Source: Corynebacterium phocae (GTDB taxonomy: Bacteria > Actinomycetota > Actinomycetes > Mycobacteriales > Mycobacteriaceae). Taken from it: 64,000 nt of DNA. The DNA lies in assembly GCF_008693075.1 (NCBI RefSeq), contig NZ_VXKJ01000034.1, forward strand, positions 1-64,000. Reading direction: 5' to 3'. The notes below the pieces were generated by a model. The model was not told where the DNA came from. It ran no database searches and saw only the letters and a list, made by a program, of their open reading frames with translations. Below are positions 57,004 to 64,000 of this stretch, in pieces. Each line of letters begins with the position of its first letter. Position 1 is the first letter of the stretch. A program made the translations under genes and the position numbers.

Positions 57004-57783
57004 ATGGCAATAAGCAGGGACTACACGACCGGTAATGACTCTTATGTGCCACGTACCGCAGGCCAGCATTCTTCGGTGCTGACCCGCACTCGGACTAGCC
57101 GTGACCACTTTGCCGCGCGCCAGGCTGCCCGGCCTGCTAGTGATAAACGTCTAGCACCCGGGATGCTCAGCCGGACGGAGGTGCAGATCCGCAGCCACAA
57201 AGACCGCGTTGCGGCCTCGCGGCTTGGATCCAAGCAGGTTGTTAGCGAACGTGGACGCCGGGTTACCACCTCGCGCGAGGTTCGTCTGCTAACTAAGCTC
57301 TCGGCTTATTCCATTGCGCTGCTAATTGCTGGGGTGTGTATGGCAATGTGGTTCTCCGGGAGCGCGACTTCGCAGGCATTTCGCATTCAACAGCTTTCCT
57401 CGCAGGAGGCCACGCTGGACAACCAGCTAGAAACTCTCCACCGCGACTTGGAGAATGCGCGTAGTGCTGCCGATGTCTCCCGTCGCGCCGTTGGCGTATC
57501 CATGGGCGTGCCGGTTCAGGCTGGAATCGTGGAGGTCAATCCGGAAGGCGAGCTCATCCATTTGCGCGAAGCCACCCAAGAGATGGATTCCATCATCGAC
57601 GTCAATGGTGAGTTGGTTCGTCCAGGGCAGGCTTCCAGTGACCCGGCGGCCGCCCGCGACCTTGAGGGCAACGTGGCCCCGCTTCCGCAGGGGCAGCAAG
57701 CTGTGGAAAACGCACCCGCACCCGCACCGGGCGTGGGCCCAGTGGCAGCGGCGCTTCCTGCCCGGGCTCCATATTCCGGCTAG
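57004..57783 (+). CDS. ftsL: FtsL-like cell division membrane protein
   Basis: A 259-residue bitopic protein: a long basic cytoplasmic part (1-98), one membrane segment (about 100-120, YSIALLIAGVCMAMWF), an outer coiled coil (FRIQQLSSQEATLDNQLETL) and a Pro/Ala-rich tail. The topology, coiled coil and position between rsmH and ftsI fit FtsL, a partner of FtsB and FtsQ at the septum. The cytoplasmic part is longer than in E. coli, as is common in mycobacteria and corynebacteria. AAGGACC precedes the ATG. Confidence 0.8.
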   Translation: MAISRDYTTGNDSYVPRTAGQHSSVLTRTRTSRDHFAARQAARPASDKRLAPGMLSRTEVQIRSHKDRVAASRLGSKQVVSERGRRVTTSREVRLLTKLSAYSIALLIAGVCMAMWFSGSATSQAFRIQQLSSQEATLDNQLETLHRDLENARSAADVSRRAVGVSMGVPVQAGIVEVNPEGELIHLREATQEMDSIIDVNGELVRPGQASSDPAAARDLEGNVAPLPQGQQAVENAPAPAPGVGPVAAALPARAPYSG

Positions 57784-57828
57784 AGTCCTAGGCGGTAACG
57801 GTAGCGGTACCGTACACCGGTGCCGTAA

Positions 57829-57873
57829 TTGACAGAGTCGCTACTGCCCTTAGCGTCGTGGAGGACTTAGAAT
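57829..57873 (+). promoter_or_regulatory. possible ftsI promoter
   Basis: TTGACA at 57829-57834 is followed after 16 bases by TAGCGT, and TAGAAT lies at 57868-57873. The 160-base gap between ftsL and ftsI is unusual in a tight dcw cluster and supports a separate promoter. Confidence 0.45.
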
Positions 57874-57943
57874 CTTCACAAGAGCCCGGTTCCGGGATTT
57901 TAAGTTTTATGGTTTATTAGTGCAAGGTGAGGAGACTTCCCAG

Positions 57944-60001
57944 GTGTCAACGCCCTATTCAGGCGGTTCGCGCTCCGGTAAGTACCGGGGCGTATCTCGA
58001 ATGGATTCCTCCCGCCAAGGTCGCACTGTTGCGCCACCGCGTCGGACGCCTCCGGTGAGTGTGCCCGCACCACCGCCGGCTTCCCGGCCTCGAATCAAGC
58101 ATCCCAAGAAGCCGGCCCGTTCCCAACGGGAGGTTATGAAATCCCGCCTCGGTATCGCAGCCTTGCTGGTCTGCGTTCTTCTCACTGTGCTCGTGGTGCG
58201 CTTGGCCCAGGTGCAGATATTGTGGGGCCCGGAGTTCGCGCAGCAGGCCGTGGCCCAAAGGACCCGTGTCTACGTGGATCCGGCGCGTCGCGGTGAGATT
58301 GTTGACCGCACCGGCAAGTCCTTGGCCTACACCATGCAGGCCCGTTCCCTAACGGCTTCTCCCACCCGCCTGCGCGAAGAGCTGCGGCAGCAGGAAAAAG
58401 TCGCGTTAGTGGAGTCCGTGGATGATTTCGGTTCATTGAGCGAGCAGGAGATTAACGACCGCTTGGACGAGATGGTGCAGGCGCGGCTGAAAGACATCGC
58501 GGAGGGTATCCCGCGGATGCTGCGGGAGGCCGGGGCTTCAACTGAGACCGTCGAATCCAAGGAAATCTTGGCCAAACTAAAGTCTGATACCGCCTACCAA
58601 AACCTGGTTCACAACGTGGACCCGGACGTAGCGGTGGAAATTTCCCAGTCCTTTCACGGATTGGCTGCGGACCATCAAGATATTCGCCAGTACCCAAACG
58701 GGGCTATCGCGGAGAACTTGGTGGGCAAAGTAGGCATGGACGGTGTGGGCCAGTTTGGGCTAGAGGCCTACTGGGATGGCATCATGCGCGGCAGCAACGG
58801 GGAATCCACCGAGCAAGTTTCTACTGAGGGCCAATTTATCCCCGGAACGCTCAAAGACGTAACCCAGGTAAAAAACGGCGACAGCCTGGAACTTACTCTT
58901 GACCTAGACCTGCAGACTTTCGTCCAGCAGAAGCTGGAGAAGGCCGTGGCCAATTCGCAGGCTAAGTCTGGCGAAGCCGTGGTCCTTGACGTTGCCTCCG
59001 GACAGGTGTTGGCCATGGCCAACACCGGAACCATCGACCCCAACGGCAATATCCAACGCCAGTTGGACCAGGGCAAGCACTTTGACAACCCTTCCGTTTC
59101 CCACCCGTTTGAACCCGGTTCGGTGGCAAAAATCATCACCGCAGCTGCCACCATTGAGGAGGGCCTTACCGCGCCGGATGAGGTGCTGCAGGTGCCGGGA
59201 TCCATCGACATGGCTGGCGTGACCGTGCGTGATGCCTGGCCACACGACGTGGAGCCGTACACCACCACTGGTGTGTTTGGTAAGTCCTCCAACGTGGGCA
59301 CGCTCATGCTGGCCCAGCGCTTGGGGGAGGACAAGTTTGCCAAGTATATCGACGCCTTCGGGCTGGGCCGCGTGACCGGGGTTGAGCTGCCCAACGAGTC
59401 TGCCGGTATTGTTCCGGACCGCACCCAGTGGTCGGGTGGTACCTTTGCCAACCTGCCCATTGGGCAGGGCATGTCGTGGACCGCGTTGCAGTTAGCTAGT
59501 GTCTACCAGACCATTGCCAATGGCGGTGAGCGGATTGAACCGCGCATCGTGAGCAAGAAGATCCTGGCCAGTGGTGAGGAGATCGCGCCAGATGCCCCGG
59601 AGACTACCAGGGTGGTTAGCGAACAGACTGCGCGTACCGTTACTGATATTTTCCGCGCCCCTTTCCAATCTGATCCCACCGGGGTGCAGTCCGGTACGGC
59701 CGCTAACGCCAGCCTGGAGGGCTACCAACTAGCAGGTAAGACGGGAACGGCCCAGCAGGTTATCAACGGCGCGTATTCCAATTCCAGTTATTGGATTACC
59801 TTTGCCGGTATTGCGCCGGCGGATGACCCGCGCTTTGTGGTTTCTATCATGCTGGATGCGCCGCAATCGGGTGTCAACGATAACGGTTCGGGCGGCCAGT
59901 CCGCCGCGCCGGTCTTCCGCGACATCGCGCAGTGGCTGCTAGACCGGGACAACATTTCACCATCACCTGATGCCCCGCGGCTTGTCCTGCGGGCGGAATA
60001 G
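57944..60001 (+). CDS. ftsI: penicillin-binding protein 3 (FtsI), septal transpeptidase
   Basis: A class B PBP of about 685 residues that crosslinks septal peptidoglycan. After a Pro/Arg-rich cytoplasmic start and one membrane segment (about 67-90) come a dimerisation domain and the transpeptidase domain with Ser393 in EPGSVAK, SSN at 448-450 and KTGT at 599-602. The GTG at 57944 has GAGGAG ten bases upstream; an alternative GTG at 57920 would add eight residues. It is followed by murE after 12 bases. No PASTA domain is present. Confidence 0.95.
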   Translation: MSTPYSGGSRSGKYRGVSRMDSSRQGRTVAPPRRTPPVSVPAPPPASRPRIKHPKKPARSQREVMKSRLGIAALLVCVLLTVLVVRLAQVQILWGPEFAQQAVAQRTRVYVDPARRGEIVDRTGKSLAYTMQARSLTASPTRLREELRQQEKVALVESVDDFGSLSEQEINDRLDEMVQARLKDIAEGIPRMLREAGASTETVESKEILAKLKSDTAYQNLVHNVDPDVAVEISQSFHGLAADHQDIRQYPNGAIAENLVGKVGMDGVGQFGLEAYWDGIMRGSNGESTEQVSTEGQFIPGTLKDVTQVKNGDSLELTLDLDLQTFVQQKLEKAVANSQAKSGEAVVLDVASGQVLAMANTGTIDPNGNIQRQLDQGKHFDNPSVSHPFEPGSVAKIITAAATIEEGLTAPDEVLQVPGSIDMAGVTVRDAWPHDVEPYTTTGVFGKSSNVGTLMLAQRLGEDKFAKYIDAFGLGRVTGVELPNESAGIVPDRTQWSGGTFANLPIGQGMSWTALQLASVYQTIANGGERIEPRIVSKKILASGEEIAPDAPETTRVVSEQTARTVTDIFRAPFQSDPTGVQSGTAANASLEGYQLAGKTGTAQQVINGAYSNSSYWITFAGIAPADDPRFVVSIMLDAPQSGVNDNGSGGQSAAPVFRDIAQWLLDRDNISPSPDAPRLVLRAE

Positions 60002-60013
60002 GAGCAGATTTCC

Positions 60014-61474
60014 ATGGCTTTTACAGTTTCTTCGCTAGCCAAGTTGGCGGGCGGGCGTGTCCACGGTGAGGGTGCCGTCACGGTTGACTCGGTGACGTTG
60101 GATTCCCGCGAGGTCACGGCCACGGGGCTATTCGCGGCTCTGCCGGGCACGCGCGCACACGGAGCGAGCTTTGCCGCAGACACCCCCGCAGCAGCCGTTC
60201 TTAGCGATGCCGCCGGGGTCGCCCTCCTCACACAAACTCCCGGCTTTGACCGCCCCATCATCGAGGTGGAGGACATCCGTGCCGTCCTGGGGCTGGTAGC
60301 CGCAGAGGTCTACGGGCACCCCACCCGCGATATGACGGTGATTGGAATTACTGGGACTTCGGGAAAGACCACAACCAGCTACCTGGTGGAGGCCGGTCTG
60401 CTTGAGGCGGGTCACTGCGTAGGCCTAATTGGCACCACCGGAACCCGGATCAACCGCGAGCCGGTGCCTACAAAACTCACCACGCCGGAAGCGCCGCGGC
60501 TCCAAGAGCTTTTTGCCACCATGAAATCCCGGAACGTCACCCACGTGGTGATGGAGGTGTCCTCCCACGCCCTGGAACTGGGCCGCGTGGTGGGAACGGA
60601 GTTTGACGTTGCTGGGTTTACCAACCTAAGCCAGGACCACTTGGACTTCCACCCCACGATGGGTGAGTACTTTGCCGCGAAGGAAAAGCTGTTTCACGGC
60701 CTGCGCGCGGCTGTTATCTGCGTTGATGATGAATGGGGCCAAAAGCTTCACCAATCCGTGGCGGCCCCAACTACCACCGTTGCCACCACTGGTGCAGCGG
60801 ATGTGCAGGCGCGCACTGTAGCGGTGGAGGCTTCTGGTGCGCAAGAGGTTGAACTCAACGGGCATACGCGGTTCCGCCTTCCGCTGCCGGGCCCTTTCAA
60901 CGTGGCCAACGCGGCGCTTGCCATTGGCTTGGCGGACGCGGTGGGTGCTGACCGGGAGAGCTTTATCCGCGGCCTGGAAGGCGTGGCGGTTCCCGGGCGC
61001 ATGGAAAGGATAGACCGGGGCCAAGACTTCATTGCCGTGGTGGACTATGCCCACAAACCTGCGGCCGTTGCCGCCGTCTTGGATACCCTGCGCGAGCAGT
61101 TGGGTGACACCGGCCGGATTGGCATCGTTGTTGGTGCCGGCGGGGACCGGGATTCCGCGAAACGCGCTGTGATGGGCGCTAACGCCGCACAGCGTGCGGA
61201 TCTGGTCATTGTTACCGATGACAACCCGCGTACCGAGGACCCCGCCGCCATCCGCGCGGAGGTACTCTCCGGCGCGCGCGGGCACCAAGCCAAGGTCGTG
61301 GAGGTCGCCTCCCGCGCTCAGGCCATTGCGGAACTAGTGGCGTGGGCCGGGCCCGGGGACGCCGTCATCGTGGTGGGCAAAGGCCACGAGGTCGGCCAGA
61401 TTTACGGCTCCGAAACCCTGCCCTTCGACGACCGCGAAGAGATGGCCCGCGCACTATCAGCGAAGGAGTCTTAA
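60014..61474 (+). CDS. murE: UDP-MurNAc-tripeptide ligase
   Basis: Adds meso-diaminopimelate to UDP-MurNAc-L-Ala-D-Glu. The 486-residue protein has the ATP loop GTSGKTTT at 114-121, the carbamylated-lysine region and the DDNPRTEDP motif, which marks the meso-DAP-specific type (DNPR). GGAGCAG lies before the ATG. It is coupled to murF after three bases. Meso-DAP usage is consistent with the ltsA gene in the same window. Confidence 0.96.
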   Translation: MAFTVSSLAKLAGGRVHGEGAVTVDSVTLDSREVTATGLFAALPGTRAHGASFAADTPAAAVLSDAAGVALLTQTPGFDRPIIEVEDIRAVLGLVAAEVYGHPTRDMTVIGITGTSGKTTTSYLVEAGLLEAGHCVGLIGTTGTRINREPVPTKLTTPEAPRLQELFATMKSRNVTHVVMEVSSHALELGRVVGTEFDVAGFTNLSQDHLDFHPTMGEYFAAKEKLFHGLRAAVICVDDEWGQKLHQSVAAPTTTVATTGAADVQARTVAVEASGAQEVELNGHTRFRLPLPGPFNVANAALAIGLADAVGADRESFIRGLEGVAVPGRMERIDRGQDFIAVVDYAHKPAAVAAVLDTLREQLGDTGRIGIVVGAGGDRDSAKRAVMGANAAQRADLVIVTDDNPRTEDPAAIRAEVLSGARGHQAKVVEVASRAQAIAELVAWAGPGDAVIVVGKGHEVGQIYGSETLPFDDREEMARALSAKES

Positions 61475-61477
61475 CCC

Positions 61478-63010
61478 ATGATTGACCTGACGCTACAAGA
61501 GATTGCGCAGCTAACCGGCGGTTATTTGGACCAGGTTGCTGACCCAGAACAACCCGTGACGGGGTCTGTGGAGTTTGACTCCCGGAAGCTTGGTCCCGGC
61601 GCGCTGTTTGTGGCCATTCCCGGCGCCAAAGTAGACGGCCACGACTTCGCGGCCCAGGCCATCGAGCAGGGCGCGGTGGCGGTGCTGGCCGCGCGTCCGG
61701 TGGGTGTGCCTGCCATCGTGGTGACCCCGGAAGGCCCGGAAGGCCCGGAAGGCCCGGAAGGCACGGCCGCCCCGGCCGCGTCCAACGCGGAAATCTATGC
61801 TCACGACGCGGACGGTTCCGCCGCCGCGGTCGTGCGAGCACTTTCAGCTTTGGCGCGCGCTGTAACCCAGCGACTGCACCGCGAGCACGGTCTGCGCATA
61901 ATCGGGGTGACCGGATCGGCTGGCAAGACTTCCACTAAGGACCTTATAGCTACTGTGCTGCGCGCTGGCGGGCAAACCGTAGCGCCGCCGGGGTCTTTCA
62001 ACAACGAAATCGGGTTGCCTTATACCGCCTTGCGGTGCGATACCCAGACTCAGTTCTTGGTGGCGGAAATGTCCGCCCGGGACGTGGGGCACATTAAGCT
62101 GCTGACGGAAATCACCGCGCCCGAGGTTGGTGTGGTGCTCAACGTTGGCACTGCCCACCTGGGGGAGTTCGGCAGCAAAGCCAACATTGCCGCGGCCAAG
62201 CGCGAGCTCATTGAGGCCCTGCCGGCGCACGGAACCGCCATCTTGAACGCGGATGATGAAGCGGTGGCCGCCATGGCGCCGCATACCCGCGCGAAGGTGG
62301 AGTTTTTCTCCGCCGCCACTCCGCCGGATCCGCGAGCGCGCTACGTGGCAAGCAACATCGAGCTCGATGATGTCGCGCGCCCCACCTTTGACCTGCGCGT
62401 GGACGGCCACACGTACAAAGTTAAACTGCAGGTCTTTGGCCAGCACCAAGTATCCAATGCCCTGGCCGCCATCGCTGCCGCGCGCGCCGCGGGCGTAGAG
62501 CTTAGCGCGGTCCTGAGCGCGCTTGAGGGGCATACCAACGCCTCCGCCCACCGCATGGATGTCCACACCCGTGCTGACGGCGTCACCATCATCGATGATT
62601 CCTACAACGCCAACCCGGATTCCATGAGTGCGGCGATTGCTGCGCTGGGATACACCTCAGCGGCCCGCCCGGACGCCCGCGCCATCGCGGTGCTGGGGGA
62701 GATGGGGGAGTTGGGAGCGGACGCTACCTCCGCGCACGCCGCCGTGGTTGAGGATCTCCTGAAATTCCACGTTGATTTTTTGGTGGTGGTAGGACACAAC
62801 GCCAATTGCGAGGCGATGGCCCACGCGGCGAAGACACAGGGTATAAGTACTACTGTGGTATCCGATACCGAAGAAGCCGTATCAGCGGTGTGGGAAATAA
62901 TCTCCGCACCACCCACCGGAGTGGACCACCCGGCGGGGGACGTCATCCTGGCAAAGGCCTCCAATGCCCAGGCCTTATGGCGTGTGGCGCAAGAATTAAT
63001 ACAACACTAG
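61478..63010 (+). CDS. murF: UDP-MurNAc-tripeptide D-Ala-D-Ala ligase
   Basis: Adds D-Ala-D-Ala to complete the cytoplasmic wall precursor. The 510-residue protein has the ATP loop [13 protein letters not shown] and the family motifs [13 protein letters not shown] and [11 protein letters not shown]. It is longer than usual because of an N-domain insertion holding a tandem Gly-Pro-Glu run followed by a low-complexity stretch. murE ends three bases before it. mraY follows after 46 bases. Confidence 0.95.
   Translation: MIDLTLQEIAQLTGGYLDQVADPEQPVTGSVEFDSRKLGPGALFVAIPGAKVDGHDFAAQAIEQGAVAVLAARPVGVPAIVVTPEGPEGPEGPEGTAAPAASNAEIYAHDADGSAAAVVRALSALARAVTQRLHREHGLRIIGVTGSAGKTSTKDLIATVLRAGGQTVAPPGSFNNEIGLPYTALRCDTQTQFLVAEMSARDVGHIKLLTEITAPEVGVVLNVGTAHLGEFGSKANIAAAKRELIEALPAHGTAILNADDEAVAAMAPHTRAKVEFFSAATPPDPRARYVASNIELDDVARPTFDLRVDGHTYKVKLQVFGQHQVSNALAAIAAARAAGVELSAVLSALEGHTNASAHRMDVHTRADGVTIIDDSYNANPDSMSAAIAALGYTSAARPDARAIAVLGEMGELGADATSAHAAVVEDLLKFHVDFLVVVGHNANCEAMAHAAKTQGISTTVVSDTEEAVSAVWEIISAPPTGVDHPAGDVILAKASNAQALWRVAQELIQH
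61726..61761 (+). repeat. 9-bp tandem repeat in murF
   Basis: Four units of CCCGGAAGG code for a (GPE)n run in the N-terminal domain of MurF. Each unit is exactly three codons, so length changes would keep the frame. Confidence 0.85.
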
Positions 63011-63056
63011 ACCACCAGCTACGAGCACACCCCAGCAAAGGAATATAAGAAAGAAA

Positions 63057-64000
63057 ATGACCCAGATCATCATCTCAGGAGTCTTGAGCTTCCTCGTAGC
63101 CATTTTCCTCACCCCTTTTCTAATTCGGTATTTCTCCGATGCCGGCAAAGGTCAGGAAATCCGCGAGGACGGACCGAAGTCCCACCTGCGCAAGCGCGGC
63201 ACCCCGACCATGGGCGGGATTGCCATTATTGCCGGAATAGTGGTGGCTTACTTTGCCACCAATCTCTTTGCCATGGTGACCGGCCGCGGAGGGTTTTCAG
63301 TATCCGGATTCTTGGTCTTAGGGCTCGCGCTAGGAATGGGGGCATTAGGCTTTGCCGATGACTTCATCAAGCTCTTTCGCGAGCGCAACCTGGGTCTGAA
63401 CAAGACCGCCAAGCTCGTGGGCCAGCTAGTTCTTTCCCTGGCCTTTGGCCTGGCCATCCTGGCGTTTCCCAACGAACACGGCGTCACCCCAGGCTCGACG
63501 CACCTTTCTTTCATCCGCGACTTTGATTTCTTTGACATCGCCTACGGCCCTGCCTTCATTGGGATTCCCGTGTTCTTGTTGTTCATGTACATCCTCATCG
63601 CAGCGTGGTCCAACGCGGTCAACCTCACCGATGGCTTGGACGGCCTGGCCGCTGGTTCCACTGCTTTTGTCATGGGGGCCTATGCGCTCATTACCTTCTG
63701 GCAGTTCCGCTATTCTTGCGCGGAGGGCTTCACCGCCGGGTGCTACGAGGTTCGCGACCCGCTTGACCTGGCAATCTTGGCCTCCGCCGGCCTGGGCGGC
63801 TGCCTGGGCTTTTTGTGGTGGAACGCCGCGCCCGCCAAAATCTTCATGGGGGACACCGGATCCCTGGCGCTGGGCGGCCTGGTGGCGGGGCTTTCTGTGG
63901 CCTCGCGTACAGAGCTGCTGATGATTGTCATCGGCGCGCTTTTCGTGGTGGAAGCCGCGTCCGTGGTCATCCAGGTGGTGGTGTTCCGGTCCACCGGCAA
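63057..64000 (+). CDS. mraY: phospho-MurNAc-pentapeptide translocase (partial)
   Basis: Transfers phospho-MurNAc-pentapeptide to undecaprenyl phosphate at the inner membrane face, making lipid I. The first 314 residues are present; the window ends inside the gene. Motifs seen are [38 protein letters not shown] and [15 protein letters not shown], which carry the catalytic aspartates. About nine membrane segments are visible of the usual ten. The ATG at 63057 follows an A/G-rich AAAGGAATATAAGAAAGAAA stretch. The next gene outside would be expected to be murD. Confidence 0.95.
   Translation, partial: MTQIIISGVLSFLVAIFLTPFLIRYFSDAGKGQEIREDGPKSHLRKRGTPTMGGIAIIAGIVVAYFATNLFAMVTGRGGFSVSGFLVLGLALGMGALGFADDFIKLFRERNLGLNKTAKLVGQLVLSLAFGLAILAFPNEHGVTPGSTHLSFIRDFDFFDIAYGPAFIGIPVFLLFMYILIAAWSNAVNLTDGLDGLAAGSTAFVMGAYALITFWQFRYSCAEGFTAGCYEVRDPLDLAILASAGLGGCLGFLWWNAAPAKIFMGDTGSLALGGLVAGLSVASRTELLMIVIGALFVVEAASVVIQVVVFRSTG

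Overview
The window is a piece of a Corynebacterium-like chromosome (Actinobacteria, Mycobacteriales). The evidence is gene content and order, not a database match. It carries the actinobacterial-only cytochrome oxidase subunit ctaF beside ctaC, a separate ctaE-qcrCAB cluster with a diheme QcrC, the meso-DAP amidotransferase ltsA, lipomannan and PIM mannosyltransferases (pimB, mptA and an Rv2181-type GT-C enzyme), pknL next to its Rv2175c-type partner, and an E2 subunit with three lipoyl domains. From glnA to mraY the order follows, with local changes, the block I know from Mycobacterium tuberculosis as roughly Rv2220 down to Rv2156. Many genes start with GTG, and several have a -10-like box 6-9 bases before the start codon, as expected for leaderless transcripts.

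Layout. 1-5430 is accessory: a secreted trypsin-like protease, an RNase HI protein with a dsRNA-binding-like domain, and a Xre/ImmA-IrrE plus PIN gene pair resembling a toxin-antitoxin module. 5430-7560 holds glnA with an AmtR-type operator, and an RDD protein. 7780-9210 is a small scar: a Panacea-domain (SocA-like) gene, a decayed IS256-type transposase and the 3' end of an Mrr-type restriction gene. 9337-18370 is a lipoate and glycine segment: a DUF4191 protein, lipA, lipB, an ammonium transporter with two AmtR boxes, and gcvH-gcvT-gcvP. 18443-30131 holds an MFS transporter, aceF, pepA, ilvE, cobT, a DUF3043 protein, erpA and ltsA. 30593-37158 is the respiratory cluster ctaC-ctaF and ctaE-qcrC-qcrA-qcrB. 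38402-46210 is envelope biology: two NlpC/P60 hydrolases, pimB, glucokinase, an acyltransferase, an acyltransferase-3 membrane protein, a GT-C mannosyltransferase and an RNase AS-type exonuclease. 46266-54172 has aroG, pknL and its partner, the GNAT-idsA-mptA operon, a HEPN-like protein and a DUF3040 protein. 55314-64000 is the start of the dcw cluster: mraZ, rsmH, ftsL-like, ftsI, murE, murF and mraY (cut by the window end).

How genes work together. LipB and LipA make the lipoyl group used by GcvH and by the AceF subunit encoded close by. GcvP, GcvT and GcvH split glycine into one-carbon units and ammonia, and glnA and amt handle ammonia under a shared AmtR-type control. CtaC/E/F and QcrCAB form the bcc-aa3 supercomplex. 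LtsA, the NlpC/P60 enzymes and the Mur/Fts proteins build and trim the wall, while PimB, MptA and the Rv2181-type enzyme build PIMs and lipomannan, with polyprenyl diphosphate from IdsA.

Most novel-looking parts: the dsRBD-like/RNase HI fusion, the HTH-metallopeptidase/PIN pair, a CobT with both expected active-site glutamates replaced, a triple 11-bp-phased operator before a long leader of an NlpC/P60 gene, and a 110-bp direct repeat bracketing a 535-bp insert upstream of mraZ.
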